In this document: in pieces, positions 1 to 9,662 of the stretch
How positions within the stretch are numbered: position 1 is the first letter of the stretch
How the letters are laid out: every line of letters begins with the position of its first letter
NCBI GenBank assembly: GCA_947494695.1
Contig: CANLWB010000007.1
Location: forward strand, 124,001-188,000
Source of the DNA: an uncultured Flavobacteriaceae bacterium
Lineage (GTDB): Bacteria; Bacteroidota; Bacteroidia; Flavobacteriales; Flavobacteriaceae
DNA length: 64,000 nt
Direction of reading: 5' to 3'
The notes under the pieces: generated by a model
The model's database searches: none
Told to the model about the DNA's origin: nothing
Seen by the model: only the letters and a program-made list of their open reading frames with translations
Translations under genes and position numbers: made by a program

Positions 1-130
1 ATTTACTATCTGGGTATTTATCAGGATTCCTACTGGTACCATAAACAGTATATTCTTTTTGAGTTAAAAACTCTCCAATGGATTTTCCTATTCCCGAGGA
101 TCCTCCGGTAATTAAAATAACTTTAGACAT
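1..130 (-). CDS. Short-chain dehydrogenase/reductase, N-terminal part only
   Basis: The ATG is at 130 and the reading frame runs off the left edge, so only the first 43 residues are seen. They begin MSKVILITGGSSGIGKSIGE. This is the Rossmann glycine motif TGxxxGIG of classical SDR oxidoreductases, which binds NAD(P)H. The start is secure because the motif begins eight residues after Met, as is usual in the family. Substrate cannot be told from this fragment. It lies downstream of the SRP RNA gene on the same strand. Confidence 0.85.
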   Translation of the reverse strand, partial: MSKVILITGGSSGIGKSIGEFLTQKEYTVYGTSRNPDKYPDSK

Positions 131-258
131 TTTTTAAACAATTGAAGTTCTAAAAATACAATTAAAATTAAACGATTCCCATCTTCACAGGGATGTATTA
201 AACAAAAAAATCCTGATTAGCTTATGCTTTCAAGATTTAAGTTTATTGTACAAAAAAA

Positions 259-352
259 GGCAAGCTACCTACATCACACCGCTACGACCATTTACCTTTG
301 CTTCGTTCCCGACCTGGAGGATTCAACAGGAGCTGGTTGTGTAGGACTTGCC
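259..352 (-). ncRNA. ffs: Signal recognition particle RNA (4.5S type)
   Basis: Read on the minus strand, a transcript of about 94 nt starts GGCAAGTCC and ends GGTAGCTTGCC, so its ends pair. The middle holds CCAGGTCGGGAACGAAGCA, the conserved apical SRP domain with a GGAA-type loop that binds Ffh. A run of seven T follows the closing stem and acts as terminator. A good promoter sits just upstream (358-387). The RNA is part of the co-translational membrane targeting particle. Confidence 0.88.
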
Positions 353-357
353 GGCTG

Positions 358-387
358 CAAAGATACAATCTTTTAAAATTTTAACAA
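358..387 (-). promoter_or_regulatory. Promoter of the SRP RNA gene
   Basis: On the minus strand TATCTTTG (358-365) matches the Bacteroidota -7 consensus TAnnTTTG exactly. A TTG at 385-387 lies 19 bp upstream, a suitable -33 element. Initiation 6 nt downstream of the -7 element falls at about 352, the predicted RNA 5' end. Confidence 0.7.
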
Positions 388-441
388 TGATTTTTTAAAC
401 TGATTTTAAATAAATATCTTGCTTAAAAATAAAATCTGGCA

Positions 442-1482
442 ATGAACATTCTTAAATATCTATCAATCATATTTTTAGGGTCATTAATTATTTCCTGTGG
501 TTCTAATTCTGGCAAAATTAAAAATGCTTTTGAGATAAAAACTAATGCTAAAAAGGGCAATATTTTTAATAATGAAGCTTTAAAATTGTCTTTGGAAAAC
601 AAAAAGGCGCATACTATCGATTCGGTATTTTATACACTTGATGGCACAAAGGTTAATGAGCATGTCGTATTAAACGATTTTAAATTGGGGAAACAGACTG
701 TTGAAGCCACTGTATATTTTAATAATACGGAAAAGCAAACTGTTAATACGGCTGTTACAATACTTAATAATGAACCTCCAAAGGTTTACGATTACAAAAT
801 TATAAATGAGTATCCTCATGATATCACTTCTTATACGCAGGGACTCGAGTTTTATAATGATACGCTTTATGAAAGTACCGGGCAATATAAAAAATCGAAA
901 CTTAGAAAAGTGGATTACAAAACAGGGGAAGTCGTTAAGAATATTGACCTGGCTAATGAATATTTTGGTGAAGGATTAACCATTTTTAATGATAAGATCT
1001 ATCAATTAACCTGGAAAGAAGGTACCGGACTTGTTTACGATGTGAATTCATTAAACAAAACGGGAAGTTTTAAATACGGAAATAGTAAAGAAGGTTGGGG
1101 ATTATGCCATAACGATAATGCTATTTACAAAAGCGATGGTACAGAGAAAATATGGCTTTTAAATCCTGACGCTTTAACTGAAGAATCCTATATTCAAGTA
1201 TTTACTAATAAAGGAAAGATCATTGGTATCAACGAAATGGAATGGATTAATGGTGAAATATACGCCAATCGTTACCAAAAGGACGGGGTAGCCATTATTA
1301 ATCCGAAAAATGGCGCCGTAATTGGCGTTATTAACTTTTCTCCACTTAAAAAGCTTGTAAAACAGCACGAAACCTTAGATGTACTTAATGGCATCGCCTA
1401 TAATCCAAAAACAAAGACCATTTTTGTGACAGGAAAACATTGGGATAAATTGTTTGAGGTCGAGATTATTGAGAAGCCATAG
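442..1482 (+). CDS. Glutaminyl-peptide cyclotransferase family lipoprotein
   Basis: The family converts N-terminal glutamine of peptides to pyroglutamate. The protein has 346 residues. A lipoprotein signal (residues 1-18, lipobox IISC, Cys19) anchors it, probably in the outer membrane. Residues about 25-110 look like an Ig-type beta domain, and residues about 115-346 form the beta-propeller domain of the plant/bacterial glutamine cyclotransferase family (PF05096). Diagnostic stretches are SYTQGLEF, FGEGLTIF, KIYQLTWKE and ETLDVLNGIAYNP. It is a single gene facing the nitrite block, with only 88 bp to the convergent kinase gene. Family assignment is firm; the in vivo substrate is unknown. Confidence 0.88.
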   Translation: MNILKYLSIIFLGSLIISCGSNSGKIKNAFEIKTNAKKGNIFNNEALKLSLENKKAHTIDSVFYTLDGTKVNEHVVLNDFKLGKQTVEATVYFNNTEKQTVNTAVTILNNEPPKVYDYKIINEYPHDITSYTQGLEFYNDTLYESTGQYKKSKLRKVDYKTGEVVKNIDLANEYFGEGLTIFNDKIYQLTWKEGTGLVYDVNSLNKTGSFKYGNSKEGWGLCHNDNAIYKSDGTEKIWLLNPDALTEESYIQVFTNKGKIIGINEMEWINGEIYANRYQKDGVAIINPKNGAVIGVINFSPLKKLVKQHETLDVLNGIAYNPKTKTIFVTGKHWDKLFEVEIIEKP

Positions 1483-1570
1483 AAAAACATAAATAGTCCT
1501 TCTTTTTTATTGGGAAAACGGAATGCAACGCGTTCCAGTCCTCAACATAAATAATAGAACGACCTCCCTG

Positions 1571-3388
1571 CTATGAGTCCAAAGGGATATTCAAAGTTAC
1601 TCTGGTTCCTTTTCCTTCTTTTGAATTGAGAAATAATCGTCCATTTATATACGTAATGCGCTCTTTCATGAAGGTCATTCCCATCCCTCCTTCTCCAGTC
1701 TTTACGTTCGTTATTTTATTAGGGTCAAATCCCTTTCCATCATCGTCTATAACAATACTTAAGATCTCTTTGCTATGAGATAGAGACACAATGATATGAC
1801 TAGAATCTGCATATTTTATAGCATTATTTATGGCTTCCTGTACAATGCGATAAACATTAATTTCGGCTAATGAATCTAGTCGCTGCGCAAAATCGGTCTT
1901 ATTATAAAGCACAATATCTTTTCCTGTGAGTTTGGATAGCTCCTGGGTTAATTTTGCAATAGCAGGCACAACACCATAATCTGCTAATTCCGGAGGGGTT
2001 AAATTAAAGGTAGCCGTTCGAACGCCTTTTATAATATTGGCCGTCAACTCCTTAAGGTATTCGACTTTTTCGGCTGTCTTATCAATATCTTCAATATCAA
2101 TACTTTCTAGATTATACTTCAACCCTGTAAGCATCTGCCCAATACCATCGTGTACATCTTTAGCGATTCGGTTTTGTTCTTTTTCCTGATTCTCGATAAT
2201 CTTACTGGAAATGGTTTTTTGTTGGCTCATGCGCTCTTCAAAACTCTCTTTGGTAAGCCTTTCAATTTCTAAGAGTCCTGCTTTTTTAGACGTGACATCT
2301 GATGCTATAATGAGTAATTCAGATTTATCATTTGTTGGACTAAAGGGAATAATAGACATCTCTAACCATACCTTTTCTCCATTTTTTGTAGTGGCACTCA
2401 CCTCGCCCTGCCAGCCTGTTTTTTTATGATTCGAAACGATATCTTCTATAAGTGTCTGCTCATGTTCATGAATAGAAAGTGCACGCCAAAAAAGAACATT
2501 AGTTTGAAGTTTGTTAAACTTAAACAATCGAGAAAACCTCTTTCCCATATGAGAAATCATTCCATTGGGCTCAATTCTTGCAAATAATAAAGTTTCATCG
2601 ACTGCCTGACTCAATGCCCTCAATTCTTTTATAGACTTCTCCTTTGCCTCACTAAGGGCATCTGCATTAAAAGCCATTGTTTTTGCCTTTTTCTCTGCTT
2701 CTAAAAGTTCAGAAAGGCTATTTTTAACCGTTTTAGCCGTTGGCCAGAATATAAAGAGAAACTCTCCCAATAGTAAAAGCAGCGTTACGGCCATAAGAAC
2801 CATTTCTAATTTACGCAACCAGGATACTTTTTCTTCTGCTTCTAAATCGAATTGATTTACAATTTGATCCATTAATTCTAAAAAAGCATGCTCATTTTCA
2901 CGAATAACATCAATTTCTTTTGAAAATGTAGAAGCCGGAACCAATGGTTTTTCTTCTATTTTTTTAATGATACTGGATGCTGCCTTATCTATCTGATTAA
3001 AATATACACTAACATCATTAAACATAGCCACTACAGCATCACTATTGTTTCCTGGTAATCTAAGACTATCGTTTCCCTTCTGAAGTGCATCATGTGAGAC
3101 TTGCCAAAGCTCCAACGTCGTTTTAAGTCCCGTTTTTAAATCAATTCGTGTATTGTAATTATCTTCTATTGAAATGGATAAAACCTCTTTGGTGAGCTTC
3201 TGACTTAACATACGTTGTCTTCCTGCTACATTAATGACCGTAGAATCACTTTGTTGGTCATTTAAATGTTTTCGAATGAGAATCTGACTAATAATAACTG
3301 AAACGGCAATGGTACTTAAAGCAATAATATACAAGCGACTCAACCGCTCGAAAGTACGTTGATCTAATGTACTGCCATTTTTAGTCAT
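1571..3388 (-). CDS. NarX-like membrane sensor histidine kinase
   Basis: A 605-residue sensor. TM1 is at about 18-38 and TM2 at about 195-215. The periplasmic part between them carries VINVAGRQRMLSQKL (about 51-65), the PilJ/NarX-type sensor signature found in nitrate/nitrite sensors. A PAS domain lies at about 265-370. The HisKA_3 dimerisation box RIAKDVHDGIGQ follows, with phospho-acceptor His near 413. The NarL-class HATPase domain has NNAIKYADSSH, DDDGKGFD and GEGGMGM. It is the last gene of the nirB-nirD-DUF4202 run, 10 bp after DUF4202, so a nitrate or nitrite signal is a reasonable inference. No partner response regulator lies in the window. Confidence 0.88.
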   Translation of the reverse strand: MTKNGSTLDQRTFERLSRLYIIALSTIAVSVIISQILIRKHLNDQQSDSTVINVAGRQRMLSQKLTKEVLSISIEDNYNTRIDLKTGLKTTLELWQVSHDALQKGNDSLRLPGNNSDAVVAMFNDVSVYFNQIDKAASSIIKKIEEKPLVPASTFSKEIDVIRENEHAFLELMDQIVNQFDLEAEEKVSWLRKLEMVLMAVTLLLLLGEFLFIFWPTAKTVKNSLSELLEAEKKAKTMAFNADALSEAKEKSIKELRALSQAVDETLLFARIEPNGMISHMGKRFSRLFKFNKLQTNVLFWRALSIHEHEQTLIEDIVSNHKKTGWQGEVSATTKNGEKVWLEMSIIPFSPTNDKSELLIIASDVTSKKAGLLEIERLTKESFEERMSQQKTISSKIIENQEKEQNRIAKDVHDGIGQMLTGLKYNLESIDIEDIDKTAEKVEYLKELTANIIKGVRTATFNLTPPELADYGVVPAIAKLTQELSKLTGKDIVLYNKTDFAQRLDSLAEINVYRIVQEAINNAIKYADSSHIIVSLSHSKEILSIVIDDDGKGFDPNKITNVKTGEGGMGMTFMKERITYINGRLFLNSKEGKGTRVTLNIPLDS

Positions 3389-3398
3389 GCATTATACC

Positions 3399-3983
3399 TT
3401 AAGCTAAGGCTTGTTTTATTAAAGACAAACTTTTTTCAGATAAGTTAAGTTTTAATGCGGCTTCGTGTCCGTTTTCAGACATTTTTGCCCATGTTTTTTT
3501 AAGAATATCAATGACCTTTTCATCATCGTGCTTAGCAGCAAACTCTTCAAAATAATAGTCTAAAAACACCAAACAAACTGTGTCCTCTAAAGTTTGGGAT
3601 TCCTCATTCTTCTTAATGCGTTTTTTATTTATAAGTGCTGTTATTCGATCTATAAATTCTGCATCATACCCTACTTGATTTAGAAGTTCTGCGGTTAGAC
3701 TGGCATGCATTTTTTTTAAGGTTTCACGCCATTTTAAATAACCAGTTCTATCCATTGGATACTCGTCTCTGGCTATTTTCCACCGACAAATATGCTGGGC
3801 TCTGGCTGCTATCTGTAATGCTTTAGAAGCATTGGGTTCAAACTGCAGAAGTTTTCTGGTCATGCGTTGCGAATACAGCAATTCTTTGGGGTAATCTATA
3901 CCAAAAACTTGGTAGGTATTTATGTCTTCTGAATTTTTTTCATCTATCAAGGCTATTGCTGCCTCAAATCTTGTTGGTTTCAT
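3399..3983 (-). CDS. DUF4202 domain-containing protein
   Basis: A 194-residue soluble protein with no signal peptide. Stretches such as MTRKLLQFEPNASKALQIAA, RAQHICRWKIARDEYPMDR and GYLKWRETLKKMHA match the DUF4202 family. The conserved His/Arg/Asp residues (AQHICRW, ARDEYP) hint at an HD-like alpha-helical fold, but this is only suggestive. DUF4202 genes commonly sit beside assimilatory nitrite or sulfite reductase genes. Here the gene is 18 bp downstream of nirD and 10 bp upstream of the kinase, so it is almost certainly co-transcribed. No enzymatic role is known to me. Confidence 0.85.
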   Translation of the reverse strand: MKPTRFEAAIALIDEKNSEDINTYQVFGIDYPKELLYSQRMTRKLLQFEPNASKALQIAARAQHICRWKIARDEYPMDRTGYLKWRETLKKMHASLTAELLNQVGYDAEFIDRITALINKKRIKKNEESQTLEDTVCLVFLDYYFEEFAAKHDDEKVIDILKKTWAKMSENGHEAALKLNLSEKSLSLIKQALA

Positions 3984-4001
3984 GTATTATACTGGTCATT
4001 A

Positions 4002-4379
4002 TTAGTCCGAAAAGCCAATATACACATTTCCATCCTCAATTTTAACAGGATATGTCGCAATTTTTAAATCTTCGTCTCCAAGACTTGTCCCATCTTTCAG
4101 AGAAAAATTCTTTTTATGCATTGGGCAGGCCACTTTTGGAATGTCATCTTTATCACCAATCATACCAAGAGATAATACCATTTCCATTTTATGCGGACAT
4201 AAATTTTGGGTAGCATACCATTTCGATGTTCTCGCAAAATTGTAAACTGCTATTTGCTTGCTTTTATATTTAATACAGGCGCCGCTGTTTTCTGGAAAAT
4301 CGGATACCACCCCTACATTAAACCATGTTTGTACATCTGCCTCTAAAACCGTTTCGTATTGACTCAGTATATCTTGCAT
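4002..4379 (-). CDS. nirD: Nitrite reductase (NAD(P)H) small subunit
   Basis: A 125-residue Rieske-type subunit of the cytoplasmic assimilatory nitrite reductase. The two cluster motifs are visible as CPHK (in QNLCPHKMEM) and CPMHKK, the CxH...CxxH pattern. Many NirD proteins lack functional cluster ligands. Here both Cys and both His appear to be present, so cluster binding is possible. It lies 87 bp downstream of nirB. The spacer contains a short direct repeat (AAATTCCAAACT twice) and no evident terminator. Confidence 0.92.
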   Translation of the reverse strand: MQDILSQYETVLEADVQTWFNVGVVSDFPENSGACIKYKSKQIAVYNFARTSKWYATQNLCPHKMEMVLSLGMIGDKDDIPKVACPMHKKNFSLKDGTSLGDEDLKIATYPVKIEDGNVYIGFSD

Positions 4380-4466
4380 TATTATATCGTTTATTCTATT
4401 TCTTTATTTATAAATTCCAAACTTTAAATTCCAAACTCTGAACTTAACAACTTCAACCTACCTGAA

Positions 4467-6980
4467 TTACCCCCAGGCTTTTGGCATTTTTTGATCACGC
4501 ATTGGCACAAATACCAAGTTATCGTCGGTGTCATCAGAGTTAACAAAATGTTTGAAACGTTTCATCATCTTTGGATCTTCAATGGCCTGCTTCCATTCAC
4601 ACTCATACTTATCCACCAGTCCTTGCATTTCTAATTCCAGATCTTCAGCTATACCTAAAGAATCTTCAATGACAACTTGCTTTAAATAGTCAATACCTCC
4701 TTCTAGTTTATCTAACCACGGTGCGGTTCTAACTAAAGGTCCCGCCGTACGAATGTAAAACATTAAGAATCTATCTAAATACTTAACAGCTGTTTCGTCG
4801 TCTAGTTGCTCGGCCAATAAAATGGCGTGTTTTGGTGTGGCTCCTCCATTTCCGCAAACATATAGATTCCATCCCCCCTCAACAGCAATAAGCCCAAAGT
4901 CTTTTCCTCTGGCCTCCGCACACTCACGAATACATCCAGACACCCCGCCTTTTAATTTGTGAGGTGAACGTAAACCTCTATATCGGTTTTCAATTTCTAT
5001 GGCAAACGTCACACTTTCATGCATACCGTAGCGACACCATGTAGATCCTACACAACTTTTAACAGTTCGTAGCGACTTACCATAGGCATGGCCACTCTCA
5101 AAGCCTGCATCAATGAGCTCTTTCCATATAAGTGGTAATTCGTGTAGTTGAGCACCAAATAAATCGATACGCTGTCCTCCGGTTACTTTGGTGTACAGGT
5201 CATATTTTTTTGCTACCTCACCAATAACAATAAGTTTATCTGGTGTTATTTCACCTCCCGGAATTCTTGGTACTACAGAATAGGTTCCGTTACGTTGAAT
5301 ATTTGCCAAAAACCTGTCGTTAGTATCTTGAATCCCTACTTGTCTATTGGGAGTCTCCATGTTGATACTGGCAAAAATTGATGCTATCAGGGGTTTACAA
5401 ACTTCGCATCCATGCCCCTCGCCAAATAGGTCCAGGGTTTCCTGATAATCTTTTACCTTATTAATTTTTATGAGATCGTAGAGCTCTTGTCTATTAAAAT
5501 CAAAGTGCTCACAAATCGTTTCTTTAACTTCTTTTCCTAACGATTTTAAGGTTTCATTAACCAAATCTGCTACCATAGGTTTACACCCACCGCAGCTTGT
5601 ACTTGCCTTAGTATGTTTAGCTACCGAGGCTAAATCTTCACAATCTCCTTCGGTAATTGCTCCACAAATCTGTCCTTTAGTCACATTTTCACAAGAACAT
5701 ATTTGTGCATCATCCGGTAAATCCATGGCGCTTCCAAATGAAGACCCACCTTCACTAGCTGGTAGAATTAATTGAGCCGGATCCTCCGGAATGTCCATAC
5801 CATTTAAATAGATTTGATGTAGCATATTATAGTCTGCAGCATCTCCTACTAGAATTCCTCCCAATAAGGACTTACCATCAAGACTAACGTTTATACGCTT
5901 ATATAAATGTTGTGTTTTATTTTCAAAAATAATAGAATGTCCCTTTGATGCTGGCATAAAAGGTTCTCCAAAACTGGCAACGTCAACCCCTATCAACTTC
6001 AATTTCGTTGACATATCGATTTCTTCTGGCATAACCACATCGGTACGCCCCAAAATTTGCTCAACCGCAATACCCGCCATGTCATAGCCGGGAGCGACTA
6101 AACCATAAATCATTTGATTATATAAAGCAATCTCTCCTATGGCATAAATACTTTCATCCGATGTCAACATTTTATTATCTACAACAATACCTCCGCGAAC
6201 ACCAACTTCTAATCCACAGCTTTTTCCTAACTCATCACGTGGGCGTATACCTGCAGAAACCACCAACATATCTACATCTAAAATGTCATCTTCTCCAAAC
6301 TCCATTCCTGTAATACGCTTGTCTCCTAAAATTTGGTTTGTTGCTTTGCTTAAATGAATATTTAATCCAATAGATTCTAATTTTAACTGTAATACCTGAC
6401 TACTTCTGGAATCTAATTGTCTGGGCATTAATTTAGGTGCAAATTCAACAATATGAGGTTCTAAGCCCATGTCCATAACAGCTTTACCTGCTTCTAAACC
6501 TAAAAGTCCTCCTCCAAGTACTGCTGCTCTTGCATTTGGATTTTTCTCTTTAAGTTTCGCCGCATAAGCCAACATGCCTTCTAAATCCTCTATGGTTCGA
6601 TATACAAAAACCCCTTCTTTCTCAACGCCTTTAATAGGAGGCACAAATGCTGAAGACCCCGTAGCCAGGACCAGGTAATCGTACGAAAAACTACGATCTT
6701 TCGCCGTTGTTATGGTTTTGTTTTTTCTATCAATATCTGAAACACGTTCGTCAATAATTAAATCGATCCCATGCTCTGCGTACCATTCTGCTGGAGCCAT
6801 TTCCAGGGCTTTAGCATCTTGATTATCAAAAAATTCGCTTAAGTGGACTCTATCGTATGCTGGTCTAGGTTCTTCTCCAAAGATTGTAACTTTAAAATCC
6901 TTTGAGTTCTCTTGGGCTACAAATTTCTCGCAAAACTTGTATCCAACCATACCATTACCAACTACAATGACTTTCTTCAT
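4467..6980 (-). CDS. nirB: Nitrite reductase (NAD(P)H) large subunit
   Basis: An 837-residue siroheme enzyme that reduces nitrite to ammonium with NAD(P)H. Order of parts: FAD/NAD(P) reductase domain (start VIVVGNGMVGYKF, second Rossmann AVLGGGLLGLEAG), two BFD-like [2Fe-2S] domains (CSCENVTKGQIC...CGGC and CEHF...GCEVCKP), then the nitrite/sulfite reductase core. The siroheme/4Fe-4S cysteines are in CVGSTWCRYGM and SGCIRECAEARGKDFG. Length is usual for NirB. It leads the nirB-nirD-DUF4202-kinase run and has a palindromic promoter directly upstream. No assimilatory nitrate reductase or nitrate transporter is recognisable in the window. Confidence 0.96.
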   Translation of the reverse strand: MKKVIVVGNGMVGYKFCEKFVAQENSKDFKVTIFGEEPRPAYDRVHLSEFFDNQDAKALEMAPAEWYAEHGIDLIIDERVSDIDRKNKTITTAKDRSFSYDYLVLATGSSAFVPPIKGVEKEGVFVYRTIEDLEGMLAYAAKLKEKNPNARAAVLGGGLLGLEAGKAVMDMGLEPHIVEFAPKLMPRQLDSRSSQVLQLKLESIGLNIHLSKATNQILGDKRITGMEFGEDDILDVDMLVVSAGIRPRDELGKSCGLEVGVRGGIVVDNKMLTSDESIYAIGEIALYNQMIYGLVAPGYDMAGIAVEQILGRTDVVMPEEIDMSTKLKLIGVDVASFGEPFMPASKGHSIIFENKTQHLYKRINVSLDGKSLLGGILVGDAADYNMLHQIYLNGMDIPEDPAQLILPASEGGSSFGSAMDLPDDAQICSCENVTKGQICGAITEGDCEDLASVAKHTKASTSCGGCKPMVADLVNETLKSLGKEVKETICEHFDFNRQELYDLIKINKVKDYQETLDLFGEGHGCEVCKPLIASIFASINMETPNRQVGIQDTNDRFLANIQRNGTYSVVPRIPGGEITPDKLIVIGEVAKKYDLYTKVTGGQRIDLFGAQLHELPLIWKELIDAGFESGHAYGKSLRTVKSCVGSTWCRYGMHESVTFAIEIENRYRGLRSPHKLKGGVSGCIRECAEARGKDFGLIAVEGGWNLYVCGNGGATPKHAILLAEQLDDETAVKYLDRFLMFYIRTAGPLVRTAPWLDKLEGGIDYLKQVVIEDSLGIAEDLELEMQGLVDKYECEWKQAIEDPKMMKRFKHFVNSDDTDDNLVFVPMRDQKMPKAWG

Positions 6981-6983
6981 ATC

Positions 6984-7020
6984 TACGTATTTTAATTACA
7001 AAACTAAGTAATTATACGTA
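6984..7020 (-). promoter_or_regulatory. nirB promoter inside an imperfect palindrome
   Basis: TACGTA occurs at both ends (6984-6989 and 7015-7020), and the inner arms GTAATT/AATTAC also pair, giving a dyad of about 37 bp. At its centre the minus strand reads TAGTTTTG (6999-7006), an exact TAnnTTTG -7 element. The predicted start of transcription would be only about 10-15 nt before the nirB ATG. A regulator binding the dyad would cover the promoter. Its identity is unknown. Confidence 0.5.
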
Positions 7021-7137
7021 ATTTAAATAGCTGTACGAAGTAAATTGTGCACGAATTGATAATTATTAAAGATTTCTCAAATTCGGAGCCTCATAATTAT
7101 TTATAAGACAAAAAATCGTAGTTTGAATTACACATTA

Positions 7138-9441
7138 CTATGTGCTTGGAACCACCGTAACAATAACACTTTTTGATGCTGGCGTCTTAGCTGTATGCGC
7201 ATAATTATCGATAGGAACTAGTACATTAGCCTCGGGAAAATATGTGGCACAGCACTGTTTTGGAATATCGTAAGCTACAACTTTAAAATTATTCGCTCTT
7301 CTGGTTTTTCCTTTAAATTCTGACTTTATATTTACCACCTGATGTTCTTCGAGATTTCTTGCTTTCATGTCTTCCCGATTCATTAGAATGACACGTCGTT
7401 CATTAAAAATACCCCGGTAACGATCGTCTAATCCATAAATCGTTGTGTTGAATTGATCATGACTGCGTATGGTCATCATAACCAGTTCTGATGCTTTGAG
7501 TTTCCATTCTGGAAGCTTGTTAACTGTGAAATTGGCCTTCCCGGTTTTTGTATTAAACTTGCGTACCCTGGGACCATTTGGAAGATAAAACCCGGATGGT
7601 TGACCTAGTCTTTTGTTATAATCCTGAAAGCCTTCGACAACCTCCTGAATGTCATCACGAACCAAACTATAATCATCTTTGTATGCAAGCCAATTAATCT
7701 TCGAGCGTCCTTCTAATGTGGCATTTGCAATATTGCAAACTACGGCAACTTCGCTTAGTAATTTATCTGAACACGGTTCTAAAATACCCTTTGTTGATGA
7801 CACCACACCCATTGAATTCTCTACACTTTGTACCTGTACACCAGTTCTTTGATAATCTTTTTCCGCACGTCCTAAACATGGTAATATTAGTGCTTCTTTA
7901 CCGGTTACCAGATGTGAACGATTTAGCTTGGTACTTACGTGTACCGTAAGGTTACAGTTCGCTAAAGCTTGGGCTGAATAATTTGTATCGGGAACGGCAG
8001 AGATAAAATTCCCTCCCAATCCAAAAAATACTTTGGCCTTTTTTTCATACATGGCTTTTATAGCGTCTATAACAGAATACCCATGCTTGGTTGTAGGCTT
8101 GAAGCCATACTTATTCTCAATTTTATCTAAAAATGCCTGGGGAGCCGCCTCCCATATCCCAACGGTTCTATCTCCCTGCACGTTGGAGTGACCTCGAACG
8201 GGACAGGTTCCTGCTCCTTCTTTTCCTATGCTGCCTTTCAATAATAGCATATTTACCAATTCACGAATATTATCTACGGCGTTCTCATGTTGCGTCAATC
8301 CCATGGCCCAGCACACAATAATTTTCTTTTTATTTAAAACCAATTCAAAAACAGCATCGAAAGTAGGTCTATCTACTCCAGATAACGCAAGACATTCATC
8401 GAAATTGAAACGTTTTAAGTCTTCAATAAAGGCATCGTAGCCATGTGTATGTGTTTCAATAAATGTGCTATCAAACACCCCGCCTTCCTGCTCTTCTTTT
8501 TCTAATAATTTAAGCAATATGGCTTTCATAAAAGCCACGTCCCCATTTATCATTATGGGCACAAATACATCGGCTAATTTAGTGCCTCCAGTTAACATTT
8601 TGATCGGACTTTGAGGGTTTGTAAACTTCATAAGTCCAGCCTCCGGTAACGGGTTTATAGCCACAATTTTACCGCCATTATTTTTACATTTTTCTAAAGC
8701 CGATAGCATTCTTGGATGATTTGTTGCTGGGTTCTGACCAATAACCATAACCAATTCTGCTTTATATAAATCATCGAGGGTCACAGAGCCCTTCCCTATT
8801 CCTAATGTTTGTGAGAGCGCACTACCACTTGCTTCATGACACATATTGGAACAATCTGGAAGATTAGCTGTTCCATACTCCCTAGCAAACAACTGGTATA
8901 AAAATGCAGCTTCGTTAGTGGTTCTTCCTGAGGTATAAAATACCGCTTCATCGGGATTATTAAGCGCGTTTAAATGGGCGCCAACTTTTTCGAAAGCAGC
9001 GTTCCATGATAAAGGTTCGTAATGCGTCGCACCTTCAGCCAAAAACATGGGCTCGGATAAACGTCCCGATTTACCAATCTCAAAATCTGATAGTTCAGAA
9101 AGTTCTTCAACCGAATGTTTCTTAAAAAAATCATGGCCTATGGTCGTTTTTTGCATTTCCTCAGACATGGCCTTCATTCCATTCTCGCAATACTCACCAA
9201 GAGATGATCGTTCATCATCGGGGTCGGGCCAGGCACAACCCGGACAATCGAAACCTCCTTTTTGATTTATTTTTGTTGAAATTTTAATGGCCTGTGAAGG
9301 CTTCATATATTTGGAAGCGTGGCTAAATGCCGACTTTAATGCATTAAAACCACCTGTGTTTGTTGCTGGTTTTGTTATTTTTAATGTCGTGAATTTTTCA
9401 GATGTGCTTGCTTTATCTGTTGAAGATCTACTCATTTTCAA
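7138..9441 (-). CDS. FdhF/YdeP family molybdopterin oxidoreductase
   Basis: A 767-residue member of the DMSO-reductase superfamily, most similar to the YdeP branch. Near residues 63-85 it has FDCPGCAWPDP and, further on, GEYCENG. This is the three-cysteine pattern typical of YdeP, not the four-cysteine cluster motif of true formate dehydrogenases. Mo-cofactor-binding stretches include FYTSGRTTNEAA, MVIGQNPATNHPRM and CPVRGHSNVQGDRT. The C-terminal cofactor lid starts at about residue 640 (MMTIRSHDQFNT). The physiological substrate of the family is unsettled. It lies 157 bp upstream of nirB on the same strand, but nirB has its own likely promoter. A link to nitrogen metabolism is possible but unproven. 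Confidence 0.88.
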   Translation of the reverse strand: MKMSRSSTDKASTSEKFTTLKITKPATNTGGFNALKSAFSHASKYMKPSQAIKISTKINQKGGFDCPGCAWPDPDDERSSLGEYCENGMKAMSEEMQKTTIGHDFFKKHSVEELSELSDFEIGKSGRLSEPMFLAEGATHYEPLSWNAAFEKVGAHLNALNNPDEAVFYTSGRTTNEAAFLYQLFAREYGTANLPDCSNMCHEASGSALSQTLGIGKGSVTLDDLYKAELVMVIGQNPATNHPRMLSALEKCKNNGGKIVAINPLPEAGLMKFTNPQSPIKMLTGGTKLADVFVPIMINGDVAFMKAILLKLLEKEEQEGGVFDSTFIETHTHGYDAFIEDLKRFNFDECLALSGVDRPTFDAVFELVLNKKKIIVCWAMGLTQHENAVDNIRELVNMLLLKGSIGKEGAGTCPVRGHSNVQGDRTVGIWEAAPQAFLDKIENKYGFKPTTKHGYSVIDAIKAMYEKKAKVFFGLGGNFISAVPDTNYSAQALANCNLTVHVSTKLNRSHLVTGKEALILPCLGRAEKDYQRTGVQVQSVENSMGVVSSTKGILEPCSDKLLSEVAVVCNIANATLEGRSKINWLAYKDDYSLVRDDIQEVVEGFQDYNKRLGQPSGFYLPNGPRVRKFNTKTGKANFTVNKLPEWKLKASELVMMTIRSHDQFNTTIYGLDDRYRGIFNERRVILMNREDMKARNLEEHQVVNIKSEFKGKTRRANNFKVVAYDIPKQCCATYFPEANVLVPIDNYAHTAKTPASKSVIVTVVPST

Positions 9442-9662
9442 TAATTGGACGTTGACTAACTAACGCGAAGATACTTCAATTTTAAAAGGAAATCGTTAAT
9501 TTTTAGTCAAACCGATGGAATCTCTTTAATTGGTATGGTTTTATGCTAAATCACAGAGTCCTAAAAACATACAGTATTAACGCTATATTTCTTTTAAATT
9601 TTAACAGTATGTCGCGTTAAAAATTTATGGTTTTAATCTAACTTTTATATATATTTGTTTTG

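Noticed and set aside
8133-8321. Plus-strand frames inside the YdeP-like gene and nearby
   Set aside because: They are antisense shadows of a well-conserved gene, without their own signals.
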